Of a DNA stretch of 64,000 bases, positions 1-10,537 are shown piece after piece. The number at the start of each line of letters is the position of its first letter. Within the stretch, counting starts at the first letter, position 1. Under the pieces are notes generated by a model. It searched no databases. It saw nothing but the letters and a program-made list of their open reading frames with translations, and was not told the DNA's origin. The stretch lies in contig CM028907.1 in NCBI GenBank assembly GCA_016801845.1, positions 16,398,598 through 16,462,597 of the forward strand. Reading direction: 5' to 3'. The position numbers and the translations under genes are program-made. This stretch comes from Polydactylus sextarius (taxonomy: Eukaryota > Chordata > Actinopteri > Polynemidae).

Positions 1-474
1 CCCCAAAAGACTCCTTGAAACTCATAGAGAACCCTAACATCCCCTTGAACATTTTAAAGGAAATGTAAAGTCTTTTGTCATTGTTCAGTAACACTTTGTA
101 AACAATCTTTTCAACTGCTAGAACCTCATGAAAGAATCACAGAAGCTTCTTTAAAACAACAAAAGTATTGTTGGTCATTTTAATCCACAGCCACATGTAG
201 TCTCTAATCCAAATGCTTTTTTGTCATATAAGTCATTTTTGTTATTCATATCAAGTATTATATCAATATCATATCATTCAAGTCATCATAAGATAATAAA
301 AGTAATTTGTAACCATAATTGCAACCTTTAGTGCAGGGCCAAGGTAAGACTTAAGCCAGCTGTGGGCAGTGGAGTCTCCCAAATAAACTTCTAACAACAA
401 AAGCTTTTAAGTCAATGTTGTATTGCTGTCCAAATTAAAATATTTTAAAATTCTGCTGTACATTTACCATGAAC

Positions 475-830
475 CACTCCATGACACCATTTCACCCCTT
501 CACTGGCTTCTTGTAAATATTAGAATTCGTTTCTAGGATCCCATTAAAAACCATTACACACTGCAGAGTTTGTCTGCACTATAGATGAGTGAGCAGCTGG
601 GCCCTTACAAGTCCAGGATCCTCTAGTCTCGGGTCATAAGACCGCCTAGATGAATGGTACAGACCTGAATGTCCTGGCTCCTAGATTATGGAACAGTCTC
701 CCTCTGGAGGTTAGATCAGTAAACTCTGTAGAGGTTTTTCAAACTCCTTTCAAAATCTACTCTCGCTCTCTCTAATGCATTTTATTGGTGCTTCCTCACT
801 TTAATTTTATTCATGCAACTGCTTTCACAT
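475..830 (+). mobile_element. LINE (L2/CR1-like) 3' end fragment, copy 1
   Basis: The plus-strand translation around 615-780 reads like the C-terminal end of an L2-type ORF2, with a stretch close to RLWNSLPLEVRSVNS followed by a short basic tail and a stop. No upstream reverse transcriptase is present, so this is a 5'-truncated insertion. It sits 3' of gene A1 and is duplicated with it. Confidence 0.6.
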
Positions 831-1206
831 CCCTTTTGTCTGTGAAACACTTTGTAATCATGGTTTTCACAAGTGCTATCAATAATACTTTATTTAACTC
901 TATTTGTCTGTCTGTCCGTGTCATTTCTATTTGAGACACTAGTTTGAAATATGAGAAATTGGGTAAAGGTTTGTTATCAACATGTAAAATCAGATTGTAA
1001 TACAAAGAAAAAAAAGAGTACACAGACATTCTCTTTATGAAGTTTATTTAGCAGATAATGAGCAGATGAGTACTCATCAAAACAAAACTGCTGTGGCTTC
1101 TCAGTAAACAAATGCTAAACAGACACAAAGCTGACTATGATGTCAGAGATCAATTTCTGTTAACACTTATTGACTTCTGGTTACATTTCAGGTTTTACTT
1201 TGTGTA

Positions 1207-1666
1207 TTATTTTTTAGTAGTATTATCGGCAGCGGGGGTGGTAGCTGCAGCTGTAGTGGTTGAAGCTGTAGTAGTTGTAGCAGGTGTAGTAGGTGGATTT
1301 GTCTTCAAGAGTTCACGAAGCATCTTGATAACGTCCTCCATCTTCATACGAGCAATGCTCCTCTACAAGACAATCAGCAACATTTATGGTCAAGCAATCG
1401 TAATAGTCCAATGTGCTGAAAGCTGAATACAGAGAAAGGCTCTCACCTCACGGGAGTTTGAGTTGGACATTGAGTTAGAGTCTGAGTCGGCGACTGAGCG
1501 CACAAGTCGTTCTGGTGCTGCATTAATCTGTTTAAAAAAAAAGTGTCATAATTTAATAATATCATAGTATAAGAAGACTGACACTAGACACTATCTTTGT
1601 CACACTCACAGCATTGGCCAGGACAAGGCTCAGGAGGACTCCAAACACTGACATTTCCTTCAGCAT
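1207..1666 (-). CDS. Gene A1: small secreted Thr-rich SCPP-family protein (97 aa)
   Basis: The spliced model has three coding exons: 1666-1610 (signal peptide MLKEMSVFGVLLSLVLANA), 1527-1447 and 1362-1207, stop at 1207. All junctions are phase 0 with GT-AG sites. Exon 3 encodes RLVRS and a Ser/Asn/Asp stretch ending in SNSRE, an S-x-E site of the type phosphorylated by Fam20C, placed at the exon end as in most SCPP genes. The last exon has a short basic/amphipathic segment and then a Thr/Ala/Pro tail (residues about 68-95), likely O-glycosylated. A noncoding first exon lies at about 1777-1840 under a TATA box. The product is probably secreted matrix or mucus protein; the family is inferred from gene architecture. 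I do not recognise an orthologue. It differs from A2 by a single residue. Confidence 0.8.
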
Positions 1667-1860
1667 GGTTTCAGTTTGTCACACCTGATCAACAGTAATG
1701 AACATAGATGAACAAATTGGTCCAATTTATCAACAAAATCCCAAAAGGAAACAACAAAAGACAGAAATGTAATTACCGTCAAATCCTTGGCAAGAACTCA
1801 AACCGACTGTGTCACAAAAATGATCAAGAGGATTAATGCTGGTCTGATCTCTAAACTCTC

Positions 1861-1868
1861 CTTATATA
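1861..1868 (-). promoter_or_regulatory. TATA box of gene A1
   Basis: Minus-strand TATATAAG lies about 85 bp upstream of the donor (GACG then GTAATT at 1777/1776) of a noncoding first exon. The same motif and spacing recur in A2 and in the D genes, which supports a real promoter. Confidence 0.7.
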
Positions 1869-2669
1869 CAGTTACAGGAATGCATTTAATTTTATTGACA
1901 AATAAAAAATATTGGGAAATTATTGTGGTTAGTAAACCAAAAATATCAGCATGGCAATTTTAATGACAAATAAAAATTGTTGGGAAATTATTGTGGTTAG
2001 TAAACCAACGACATCATAGAAAGATTAGGAAATATTTGGTAAGATGATAATAGTGACACACCTCAGAGGTGATAGTTGCAATTAAAAATAAAATGAAATT
2101 TGTGTTGAATTCTTATTGTGTTGTGGGTCTTGTTGTGCAATTTGAAACTGTATCTCAGATGCATTATATTGTTTTATCTGCTAATACTGTGTAATGCTAC
2201 AATTTTAAATGATTGTTTCGGCAGTTTAACAAGACAGGAAATTTGTTTACACTGTCAAATATAAAGTGGAAGTGCAAGAAATAAAACTGAATTGTAGTCA
2301 TCTTAGACTTAATGTCCTTTTCCTTGAATGCATGACTGTAAATTACTGTAAATAAAAAAATGTTTTTTTAAAAAAAAAAACAAAAACAACTATGAAATGT
2401 TTTACAGACATAAATTACAAACTATGTGTTATGTGAAAGCCTCACATTAGTGCTGCTGTTTTATCATTGAATAAATATAACTAACACACAAGTAGAATTA
2501 TGTTGGAAAAGGAAACATATTCAGGCCACATATTTTCCATCTATGCAGTTTATTCAGAAGAAGAATAAAGTGACTTTTATTTACAACTTGTAGTAGAATG
2601 TTAAGTTTGGAAACACTTCGGTTAAGACAAAGCCATTCACTTATTGATCTCTGGATGAATTGCACAAAA

Positions 2670-3111
2670 TCATTTAGAAGTTCCAGGAGCCGGGGTAGTT
2701 GCAGCAGTTGTTGTTGTAGTTGCAGTTGTAGTTGTAGTTGTAGCTGCTGTAGTTGTAGTCTGAAGGAGGGCAAGGAGGAGCTGCAGCAACCGTTGGTTCA
2801 GGTCCACCGTGCTAATCATGCCATCCTTTAACCAGAAATGTCCATCATCAGTGAAAACAGTCACATGTGTTTTAATATTCAGTTCTGATGAAAACAGAAG
2901 AGATACTCACCTCATCTGAGGAAGAGAAGGAGTCTGAGCGGACAAACCGTTGGTGATGCATGTCATCCAAAAAATGCTTCAAGAAAATCAGAAACATTCA
3001 TCATCTATATCTACATTATACTATATTGGATACTGAATATGAGAACGTTTCACTTACAGCACTGGTCAGAGTGAGGCCCAGGAGGCACACAACCAGAAAT
3101 ACCTTCAGCAT
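2670..3111 (-). CDS. Gene B1: small secreted Thr-rich SCPP-family protein (91 aa)
   Basis: Coding exons are 3111-3058 (signal peptide MLKVFLVVCLLGLTLTSA), 2976-2911 and 2825-2670, all phase 0. Exon 3 encodes HHQRFVRSDSF and ends in SSSDE, an S-x-E phosphorylation motif at the exon end. The last exon encodes a leucine-rich amphipathic stretch (RLLQLLLALLQ) and then a Thr/Ala run ending PAPGTSK. Signal peptide, exon 3 and the LLQ-Thr tail all align with the D genes, so B and D are paralogues. A noncoding first exon at about 3241-3295 follows a TATATAGG box. The acceptor of the last exon (GGTTAAAG) is weak, which makes that junction the least certain part. Confidence 0.72.
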
Positions 3112-3317
3112 GGTTTCAGTGATCAGACCTGTTCCAGGGGAAAAAATAGTATATTCTTTAGTGGAAATTGACAACAAAGTTACCAGGATCACACAGATAA
3201 TAAAGAGTGTTAACAAATAAATGATGATTATATAACTACCTTTAGCATAATTTTAGCAGATTATCTTGTAGATGGTCGAGAAGGTTGTTGCAGTGCTTTT
3301 CTGAATGTTGAGCTCCC

Positions 3318-3324
3318 CTATATA
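3318..3324 (-). promoter_or_regulatory. TATA box of gene B1
   Basis: Minus-strand TATATAG sits 25-30 bp before a stretch (CTCAACATTCAGAAAAGC) that aligns with the 5' UTR of the D genes. The surrounding 300 bp are also shared with D2 and D4 upstream regions. Confidence 0.6.
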
Positions 3325-4212
3325 CAGTTACAGAGCAGATTTCACATCATTTACATATCCCCAGATCATTGTTGGCAAATTTCGATTATTGTGAAATCTA
3401 CCACCTTTTCTTTTCAAGGTGCAGCTACTAATCAGTGCCTTAATCCATACCTGGGTGATATGATATGCAGCGTTAATTTAATAGCTCATATCCGTAACAG
3501 TAGGCTTAGTGGGTTTACTCTCCACCCTTTGGTATTAAGAAATCAGAAAACAGATGTCTCACATTAAATACTTAGACTTATGATTGGAAATCAAGTGACT
3601 CACATTGAATGTATGACTCTAGATCACTGTAAACAGTTTTGAAAATGAAAACATTTGAAAAACATCTTTTCAAATGTTCTACCGTAAGTGTTGGGATTTA
3701 CTGGTAGTTGCTGTATGATATATAAATAGAATTATTATTTCAGATATCATACACAATCTGCTGTGATATCTGCTGGTTGTGCAGAACCAATATTCACTCT
3801 GTCATATATAGTATCTATTAATCACAGGTGACATGACAGTTCCTGTTTTGCAATTCACCAATATCAAGACAAACTAGACAAAAAAAACAAAAAAAAAAAA
3901 ACATGTCCAAACAATTTTTGAAACATATGTGCTGTTGCATAATTAAAGCTGTCTGCTTGACTGGTTGCATGTATTGATGAATAAATAACTGAGGCAGCTA
4001 CAAGTCTGACAACACCCAGTGATTCAGAGGAACAGGTTGTGGTTTCCAGTTGTTGACTGGCAAACTGATGAAATGATATAAACACAGACTGGATATGTAT
4101 CATGTAGATGTGGCTTAAACATGACATATTACACATTCTACAGCTGTATTGAACTCTACTTGAGGGATAAATTGTTCTGTCCAACACAGCACCACAAAAT
4201 CTGCTACATGTG

Positions 4213-4298
4213 CAACCCTAACCCTGACCAGGAGGGCTAGATTCAGTGATGTCGTGGTGTTTGCCCTGGAGGAGGGCTAAGGCTAGGGTTAGGGTTAA
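4213..4298. repeat. Telomere-like motifs in inverted orientation
   Basis: AACCCTAACCCT at 4213 and AGGGTTAGGGTT near 4285 flank about 60 bp of GC-richer sequence. The pair lies about 28 bp before the second duplication unit begins at 4326. It may be an old break or fold-back site; only the short motifs themselves are seen. Confidence 0.6.
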
Positions 4299-4799
4299 AA
4301 TCCTACTCTTGAAGGACCCTGACCACCCCAAAAGACTCCTTGAAACTCATAGAGAACCCTAACATCCCCTTGAACATTTTAAAGGAAATGTAAAGTCTTT
4401 TGTCACTGATCAGTAACACTTTGTAAACAATCTTTTCAACTGCTAGAACCTCATGAAAGAATCACAGAAGCTTCTTTAAAACAACAAAAGTATTGTTGGT
4501 CATTTTAATCCACAGCCACATGTAGTCTCTAATCCAAATGCTTATTTGTCATATAAGTCATTTTTGTTATTCATATCAAGTATTATATCAATATCATATC
4601 ATTCAAGTCATCATAAGATAATAAAAGTAATTTGTAACCATAATTGCAACCTTCAGTGCAGGGCCAAGGTAAGACTTAAGCCAGCTGTGGGCAGTGGAGT
4701 CTCCCAAATAAACTTCTAACAACAAAAGCTTTTAAGTCAATGTTGTATTGCTGTCCAAATTAAAATATTTTAAAATTCTGCTGTACATTTACCATGAAC

Positions 4800-5155
4800 C
4801 ACTCCATGACACCATTTCACCCCTTCACTGGCTTCTTGTAAATATTAGAATTCGTTTCTAGGATCCCATTAAAAACCATTACACACTGCAGAGTTTGTCT
4901 GCACTATAGATGAGTGAGCAGCTGGGCCCTTACAAGTCCAGGATCCTCTAGTCTCGGGTCATAAGACCGCCTAGATGAATGGTACAGACCTGAATGTCCT
5001 GGCTCCTAGATTATGGAACAGTCTCCCTCTGGAGGTTAGATCAGTAAACTCTGTAGAGGTTTTTCAAACTCCTTTTAAAATCTACTCTCGCTCTCTCTAA
5101 TGCATTTTATTGGTGCTTCCTCACTTTAATTTTATTCATGCAACTGCTTTCACAT
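4800..5155 (+). mobile_element. LINE (L2/CR1-like) 3' end fragment, copy 2
   Basis: This is the duplicate of the fragment at 475-830. It carries the same ORF2 C-terminal stretch and was carried along by the tandem duplication, not by a second insertion. Confidence 0.58.
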
Positions 5156-5531
5156 CCCTTTTGTCTGTGAAACACTTTGTAATCATGGTTTTCACAAGTG
5201 CTATCAATAATACTTTATTTAACTCTATTTGTCTGTCTGTCCGTGTCATTTCTATTTGAGACACTAGTTTGAAATATGAGAAATTGGGTAAAGGTTTGTT
5301 ATCAACATGTAAAATCAGATTGTAATACAAAGAAAAAAAAGAGTACACAGACATTCTCTTTATGAAGTTTATTTAGCAGATAATGAGCAGATGAGTACTC
5401 ATCAAAACAAAACTGCTGTGGCTTCTCAGTAAACAAATGCTAAACAGACACAAAGCTGACTATGAAGTCAGAGATTAATTTCTGTTAACACTTATTGACT
5501 TCTGGTTACATTTCAGGTTTTACTTTGTGTA

Positions 5532-6003
5532 TTATTTTTTAGTAGTATTATCGGCAGCGGGGGTGGTAGCTGCAGCTGTAGTGGTTGAAGCTGTAGTAGT
5601 TGTAGCAGGTGTAGTAGGTGGATTTGTCTTCAAGAGTTCACGAAGTATCTTGATAACGTCCTCCATCTTCATACGAGCAATGCTCCTCTACAAGACAATC
5701 AGCAACATTTATGGTCAAGCAATCGTAATAGTCCAATGTGCTGAAAGCTGAATACAGAGAAAGGCTCTCACCTCACGGGAGTTTGAGTTGGACATTGAGT
5801 TAGAGTCTGAGTCGGCGACAGAGCGCACAAGTCGTTCTGGTGCTGCATTAATCTGTTTAAAAAAAAAAAAAAAAAAAAAGTGTCATAATTTAATAATATC
5901 ATAGTATAAGAAGACTGACACTAGACACTATCTTTGTCACACTCACAGCATTGGCCAGGACAAGGCTCAGGAGGACTCCAAACACTGACATTTCCTTCAG
6001 CAT
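5532..6003 (-). CDS. Gene A2: tandem copy of the Thr-rich SCPP-family protein (97 aa)
   Basis: Coding exons are 6003-5947, 5852-5772 and 5687-5532, with the same splice phases as A1. The signal peptide exon is identical. Exon 3 has one silent change. The last exon has one replacement: Met to Ile in the VIKMLRE segment. Splice sites, the stop codon and a TATA box at 6196-6203 are intact, so this looks like a working gene. Intron 2 carries a poly-A tract longer than in A1. Confidence 0.8.
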
Positions 6004-6195
6004 GGTTTCAGTTTGTCACACCTGATCAACAGTAATGAACACAGATGAACAAATTGGTCCAATTTATCATCAAAATCCAAAAAGGAAACAACAAGACAGA
6101 AATGTAATTACCGTCAAATCCTGAGCAAGAACTCAAACCGACTGTGTCACAAAAATGATCAAGAGGATTAATGCTGGTCTGATCTCTAAATTCTC

Positions 6196-6203
6196 CTTAT
6201 ATA
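6196..6203 (-). promoter_or_regulatory. TATA box of gene A2
   Basis: Minus-strand TATATAAG is conserved in position with A1. The noncoding exon 1 below it ends at the donor GACG/GTAATT near 6112. Confidence 0.68.
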
Positions 6204-6569
6204 CAGTTACAGGAATGCATTTAATTTTATTGACAAATAAAATTTATTAGGAAATTATTGTGGTTAGTAAACCAACGACATCAACATAGAAAGATGAGGA
6301 AATACTTGGTAAAATAATAATAGTGACACACCTCAGAGGTCATAGGTTCAATTAAAAATAATATGAAATTTGTGTTGAATTCTTATTGTGTTGTGGTTCT
6401 TTGAAACTGTATCTCAGATGCATTATAATGTTTTATCTGAAAATACTGTGTAATGCTATAATTTTAAATGAAATGCAAGAAATAAAAATGTATTGCAGTC
6501 ATTTTAGACTTAACTGTAAATGACTAGTCAAAAACTAGAATGAAATGTAAGTAGAATTATGTTACTATT

Positions 6570-7205
6570 AATTATGCCCCTCCAAAAACTGCCACCTTGC
6601 CATAGTAGAGGGTTCTGTGTACCCCAGTGACCCTAGCAGCTGTGTTGTCAGGGGCTATAGCCCCTGGTGGTGTCTTCCAAGGTAAATTGGTCCTAGGTGA
6701 AATGTCAGACTAGAGAGACAGAACACCTTGCCTGGAGGATCACTGGGCCCTCCCTGGTAAACTCTATGTCATGGTACCAAAGAGGAGAGTCTAGCTGTTA
6801 GTCAAACCTTGGATCCAGAAGAAACAGTGCAGCTTTTGCCCTGTGCATGGAATAATCAACCAGCTTCATACCCTGACGAGGATACAGGAGGGTGCATGGG
6901 AGTTTTTTCAAATGGTCCACATGTGTTTTGTGTATCTGGAGAAGGCTTATGACTGTGTCCCTTTGAGTGTCCTCTGGGGGATGCTCCAGAAGTATGGGGT
7001 GGGTGGCCCTCTACTGAGGGTCATCAGGTCTCTCTTTGAGTCAGAGCTTGGTCTACATTGCAGCCAGCAAGTGATACTCATTCCCAACAAGGGTTGGACT
7101 TCACCGAGGCTGCTCTTTGTCACTGGTTCTGTTCATAATTTTTATTTTTTATTCTTTTCCAAAGCCAAGGTGTTGGAAGCAAAATCTGCTCTCCTCAGAC
7201 ATTAA
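6570..7205 (+). mobile_element. Non-LTR retrotransposon fragment with partial reverse transcriptase
   Basis: An open frame at 6843-7205 contains YLEKAYDCVPLSVLWG followed by YGVGGPLLRVIRSLFES. This matches the palm region of LINE reverse transcriptases (LEKAYD-V-P--VLW). The YADD catalytic box is absent because the frame runs into unrelated sequence after about residue 95. The insertion interrupts the second copy of gene B. Confidence 0.7.
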
Positions 7206-7560
7206 TATGATGATCAGCTCACACGTTCCTTCACACATAGTGTGTGAGTCATCTTTGTGGCATTCAGCTTTTAAGTCATACGGAGATGTTGTTTTTGTTT
7301 CTGTCAGTTCACTATTTAGGGATTTGGTGGGATCCATGACAAATGTGTGGGTTTGTTGGCTCTGTAGCAAAATCATGTGATGGTATTTATCAGTTCATGT
7401 TTATGAATCATACTGTACCAAATACTGCAGCTCTTTGCCTGCTGCCTTGCCTGTTGCAATTACTGCAAACAATAAAGGTCATACAACAAAAAATGTGTCA
7501 TCATGCTTGTACAGATAATGTATGATGACAGAAGTAATAAAGTAGTAATAAATTAATCAG
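7200..7560. repeat. Diverged copy of a cassette spacer
   Basis: No gene is seen. The stretch aligns loosely with 12660-12960, 17830-18170 and 23640-23980, with shared phrases such as GTCATCTTTGT-GCATT and CTGTAGCAAA. It is therefore an older relative of the spacer found in the C/D cassettes. Confidence 0.5.
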
Positions 7561-8100
7561 GATGTCCATCATCAGTGAAAACAGTCATATGTGTTTTAAT
7601 ATTCAGTTCTGATGAAAACAGAAGAGATACTCATGTCATCAGAGCCAGAGTCAAAATTTGAGCGGACAAACCGTTGGTGATGTATGTCATCCAAGGCACA
7701 CTTCAACAAAATCAGAAACTTTAACTATGAGGAATGCAAAAGAATTAACATGATCATAGGGCTGGGTGATATGGAAAGTTTAAGAGCACTTGGACAGAAA
7801 CCCAAAGAAACCAGAAATGTAAACAAACAACAACTTTGTGCCAAACATGCAGGCTGTGCAGGCAGAGCTCACATTTTCATACTTTCTGTGTGGTCACTTG
7901 GACAGTATTTTTTTCAAGTGAATCCAAGGAATGTTTCAAGAAAATCAGAAATATCCATCATTAATTATATATAAGTAGTCATTTTAGCAGAGGAGGTTCT
8001 GAATGCTAAGATATGCTGACATATTACCGGAGTATAGCGGGCAAATTTTGATTATTAGGAAATCTTTCACCTCCTCTTTTCAAGGTGCTACTGATCAGCG
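7559..8100 (-). pseudogene. Relic of the second gene B copy
   Basis: Exon 3 survives at about 7697-7635 and still encodes HHQRFVRSNF, but its donor has changed from GTGAGT to ATGAGT. The exon 4 region stops at a breakpoint near 7558, where retroelement-related DNA begins. The signal-peptide exon and the TATA box are missing. A second short relic of the exon 3 acceptor region appears at 7926-7980, and relics of the upstream flank at 7985-8100. Without a signal peptide, a donor or the Thr tail it cannot make the B protein. Confidence 0.75.
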
Positions 8101-8720
8101 CTTAAAACTGTTACTACTGATTCCAAGTCTGCTGCACTTAACAAAATATCAGTGCCAGAAGGGGAAGGAGGTAACTCTTTTTTTCTCTAATGACAACATT
8201 TTAATTTGGAAACACGTTCATAACGTCATTACTGCTAAGAGTCATTGGAATAGACGGCTCCACGGAGCTATGACTTTCTATCAACCTGGCTACAGTGCTG
8301 AAAAAGGAACCTGGGGTTGTTCTTGTTTTCTTCCATTAAAGACGAATAATAAGAAGCTCTGGTCTTTGGAGGGGGGCTCTCTTATACTCTATGAAACTCT
8401 TTCTACGTAAAATTCTTCTTGATTGGTAAACGCCACTTCTGCTCTAAAATCTGTGATTGTTTATTTTAAAGCCTGTGTCTTTGTATTTAACTAAGGAGCT
8501 CTGCTCCTCTGATGTTCTACCTTCTTTCTCAGCGGGGCAACAGCATTAAGTGCTGAACATTGGCAAGATGCAATGTTGTCAAAAACATGATCAATCTGTG
8601 CAGCAATTGAAATAGTTGTTTTCTCTTGTATTCATGCAGTATATGGCACTTGGGCAAATAACTGCTCTTGAAATTTAGCCACACCACAATCAGACAGACA
8701 CCTACTGTAGTGAAAGTGCT
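8100..8720 (-). mobile_element. LINE (L2/CR1-like) internal fragment
   Basis: This aligns with 25319-25960 over about 600 bp. In the latter copy it continues minus-strand ORF2 sequence upstream of the reverse transcriptase. No intact frame remains here. It lies just before the first C/D cassette. Confidence 0.6.
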
Positions 8721-9136
8721 GCTAAGTACTGGTATATTTCAATGGCTACAAAATTATAAAAAAAAAACAAAAAACAAGTGAAGTGCAAGGAAAAAAGAAG
8801 AAAAGAAACAAAAATGTTTTGTCATCTACACAAATTCAAGAGCCCCTGACATGTATAGTGTTCATTGCAAAACCAATGCTTCCAGTTTATCAGCACCTGT
8901 AAACCTTATTAATATTAATTATGTATGTTTAAATAATCACTTGACTACATAATTATGTTCTGAGACAGGTCTGGTTCAAAGGCTCTTGCTGTATTCATCA
9001 ACACAAAAAACAAACACATAAAAGTTGGTTGTTTCACCTCCTGTTTCACATTGTTTTATTGTTCATTTATTACATTTCAGTTGTGCAGCATTCAGAGTGA
9101 AGCGTTCCCCAAAAGCCAGTCAATCAGGTGCTTGTC

Positions 9137-9614
9137 TTATTTTCCAAGTGGTGGAACAACAGGAGGGATGACTGGAGGGACAACAGGAGGGATGGGAATT
9201 GGGAAGAAAAAAGGTTGTGGGAATGGAAAGGGCATGGGAATCTGCATCATCTGGTTCATCTGGTTCATCTGAAAAGTAAAGTGATGAATAGAAAAGTTGA
9301 AGACATGCACACACACACACACACACACACATACACATATATATGCAATTATTTTAACACTGGATTCCAGCGTGTGTCCAGATACTGACCTCATAGCTAT
9401 CATCTGAGCGTTTGACTCGTATCCTGTCCTCAGAGACCTAGAGGCACAAATCATGTTTCAAAACATCTCAGTTAAATGCATGACTATTTGAAAGAAATAC
9501 AAGAAAACAACTACTCCTGTTAAAAATTTGTTATTGTCATTGTTGGTTTGAGATACTTACAGGGACTGAGGAGCACAACACTGGAAAGCACAACATCAAA
9601 ACCAGCAGTTTCAT
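9137..9614 (-). CDS. Gene C1: Pro/Phe-rich secreted SCPP-family protein (77 aa)
   Basis: Coding exons are 9614-9561 (signal peptide MKLLVLMLCFPVLCSSVP), 9437-9390 and 9268-9137, all phase 0. Exon 3 encodes EDRIRVKRSDDSYE. It contains a furin-type RVKR site and ends in an S-x-E motif (SYE). The last exon encodes MNQMNQMMQ, then a Pro/Phe segment (PMPFPFPQPFFFP), then PPVV/PPVI repeats ending PPLGK. Pro/Gln-rich composition and exon layout are those of epithelial SCPPs. A noncoding exon 1 (about 9719-9775) lies below TTTAAAAA. Minus-strand AATAAA occurs twice at 9050-9075. I do not recognise a named orthologue. Confidence 0.8.
9308..9345. repeat. (CA)n microsatellite in intron of gene C1
   Basis: A CA/TA dinucleotide run lies between coding exons 3 and 4. 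It is present at the same place in C2 (15187-15225), C3 (20306-20342) and C4 (27025-27063), with differing lengths. Confidence 0.9.
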
Positions 9615-9801
9615 GGTGGAGATAAGCCTGAATCCTGTGCAGCACAAAAAGTGTTTAGATCAGCTGTTAATTGCACATCATGTGCACATTTTTTCAAAAG
9701 GAAACACAATAATCTTACCCTTGATCAAAGAATTTGAAGAGCCACGTGTTTCGTTTGCTGATGCTGAACTTTGCTGTGGTTCTCCATCTGTCCATCTGCA
9801 C

Positions 9802-9809
9802 TTTTTAAA
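9802..9809 (-). promoter_or_regulatory. TATA-like box of gene C1
   Basis: Minus-strand TTTAAAAA lies about 30 bp before the presumed first exon. It is conserved in all four copies (15664, 20784 and 27520). Confidence 0.55.
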
Positions 9810-9829
9810 GACATTTTTACCCCTCAGTC

Positions 9830-10537
9830 ATCCAATCAGCTGTCAAAGTGGTCTGCATTTTTATTTTCTATTACTGTTGTGAAATGTGCATGTGGTGGCT
9901 CACTCTGACCACAGCCAGACACATGAGAGCTCACAGGTATTAGGAAACTGAACATGATTCATGTGCTTTGTTAAGATTCAATCAGAAAGCTCCTTTAAGT
10001 TTCCCCATTCAGCAATTGTCATCAGTTTATAAACATTCAACAGATTATCTATAGTACACTGCAACCACAATAAAACACTTATTAAATGTTTGTATGCTTC
10101 AGAACAGAGGAATCTAAAATGTTATTGCTTTTCAATATTTAAAATGTCAGAGGCGTCATTAATGGTTACAACTTATTGTTGATACCAACAATAATGAGTA
10201 AAAACAGGGTCAAACAGATTTGTAATATTATAAAATATGGCTGCACATAGAAAAGGATGCACATAAATGGGCATAAAGCCACTTACAGCCAAATCATTTG
10301 GTTTTAAACCATTAATTAAATATTTTTGTGTCACAGAATCAAGGAGTCTAAAATATGTTATTACTAAAATTTACAGTGACAGAAGCATCATTAATATTTC
10401 TCAAAGTAGATATTTTGAAGAAAGGAAACATTCAGGCCACATATTTTCCATTTATGCAATTTATTCAGCAGAAGAATGAAGTCACTTTGATGTATAACTT
10501 CAAGTAAAATGATGAGTGTGGAAACACTCGCATGAAA
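9830..10537. other. Intergenic spacer between C1 and D1
   Basis: No gene is seen. The spacer is AT-rich and conserved at high identity in all four cassettes (15690-16395, 20810-21515, 27550-28268). The D-proximal end carries the 3' UTR of D1, with minus-strand AATAAA signals near 10458. Confidence 0.8.

Larger units (their letters stand above)
1..4325. repeat. Tandem duplication unit 1 (genes A1 and B1)
   Basis: The sequence from position 1 recurs from 4326 at near identity, so the offset is 4325 bp. The shared stretch covers the 3' flank, all of gene A and its promoter, and fades near 2330/6510. The rest of the unit holds gene B1 (2670-3310), the upstream flank that B1 shares with the D genes (about 3340-3620), and 3620-4325, where I see no gene. 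Confidence 0.9.
4326..6566. repeat. Tandem duplication unit 2 (gene A2 portion)
   Basis: This aligns with unit 1 from its first base (CCCCAAAAGACTCC). Similarity runs past gene A2 and its promoter and stops at the retroelement DNA near 6566. Differences are few: scattered substitutions, a poly-A expansion near 5859-5879 and small indels at 6230-6420. Confidence 0.88.

Noticed and set aside
2498..2773. Gln/Leu-rich minus-strand frame over gene B1
   Set aside because: It reads the Thr-coding array of B1 in another frame; the Thr frame is joined by phase-0 splicing to a signal peptide.
9051..9388. Plus-strand Gly/Thr-rich frames over the C genes (also near 15.0, 20.1 and 26.7 kb)
   Set aside because: They are antisense shadows of the proline-coding exon; the minus-strand model has signal peptide, splice sites and promoter.
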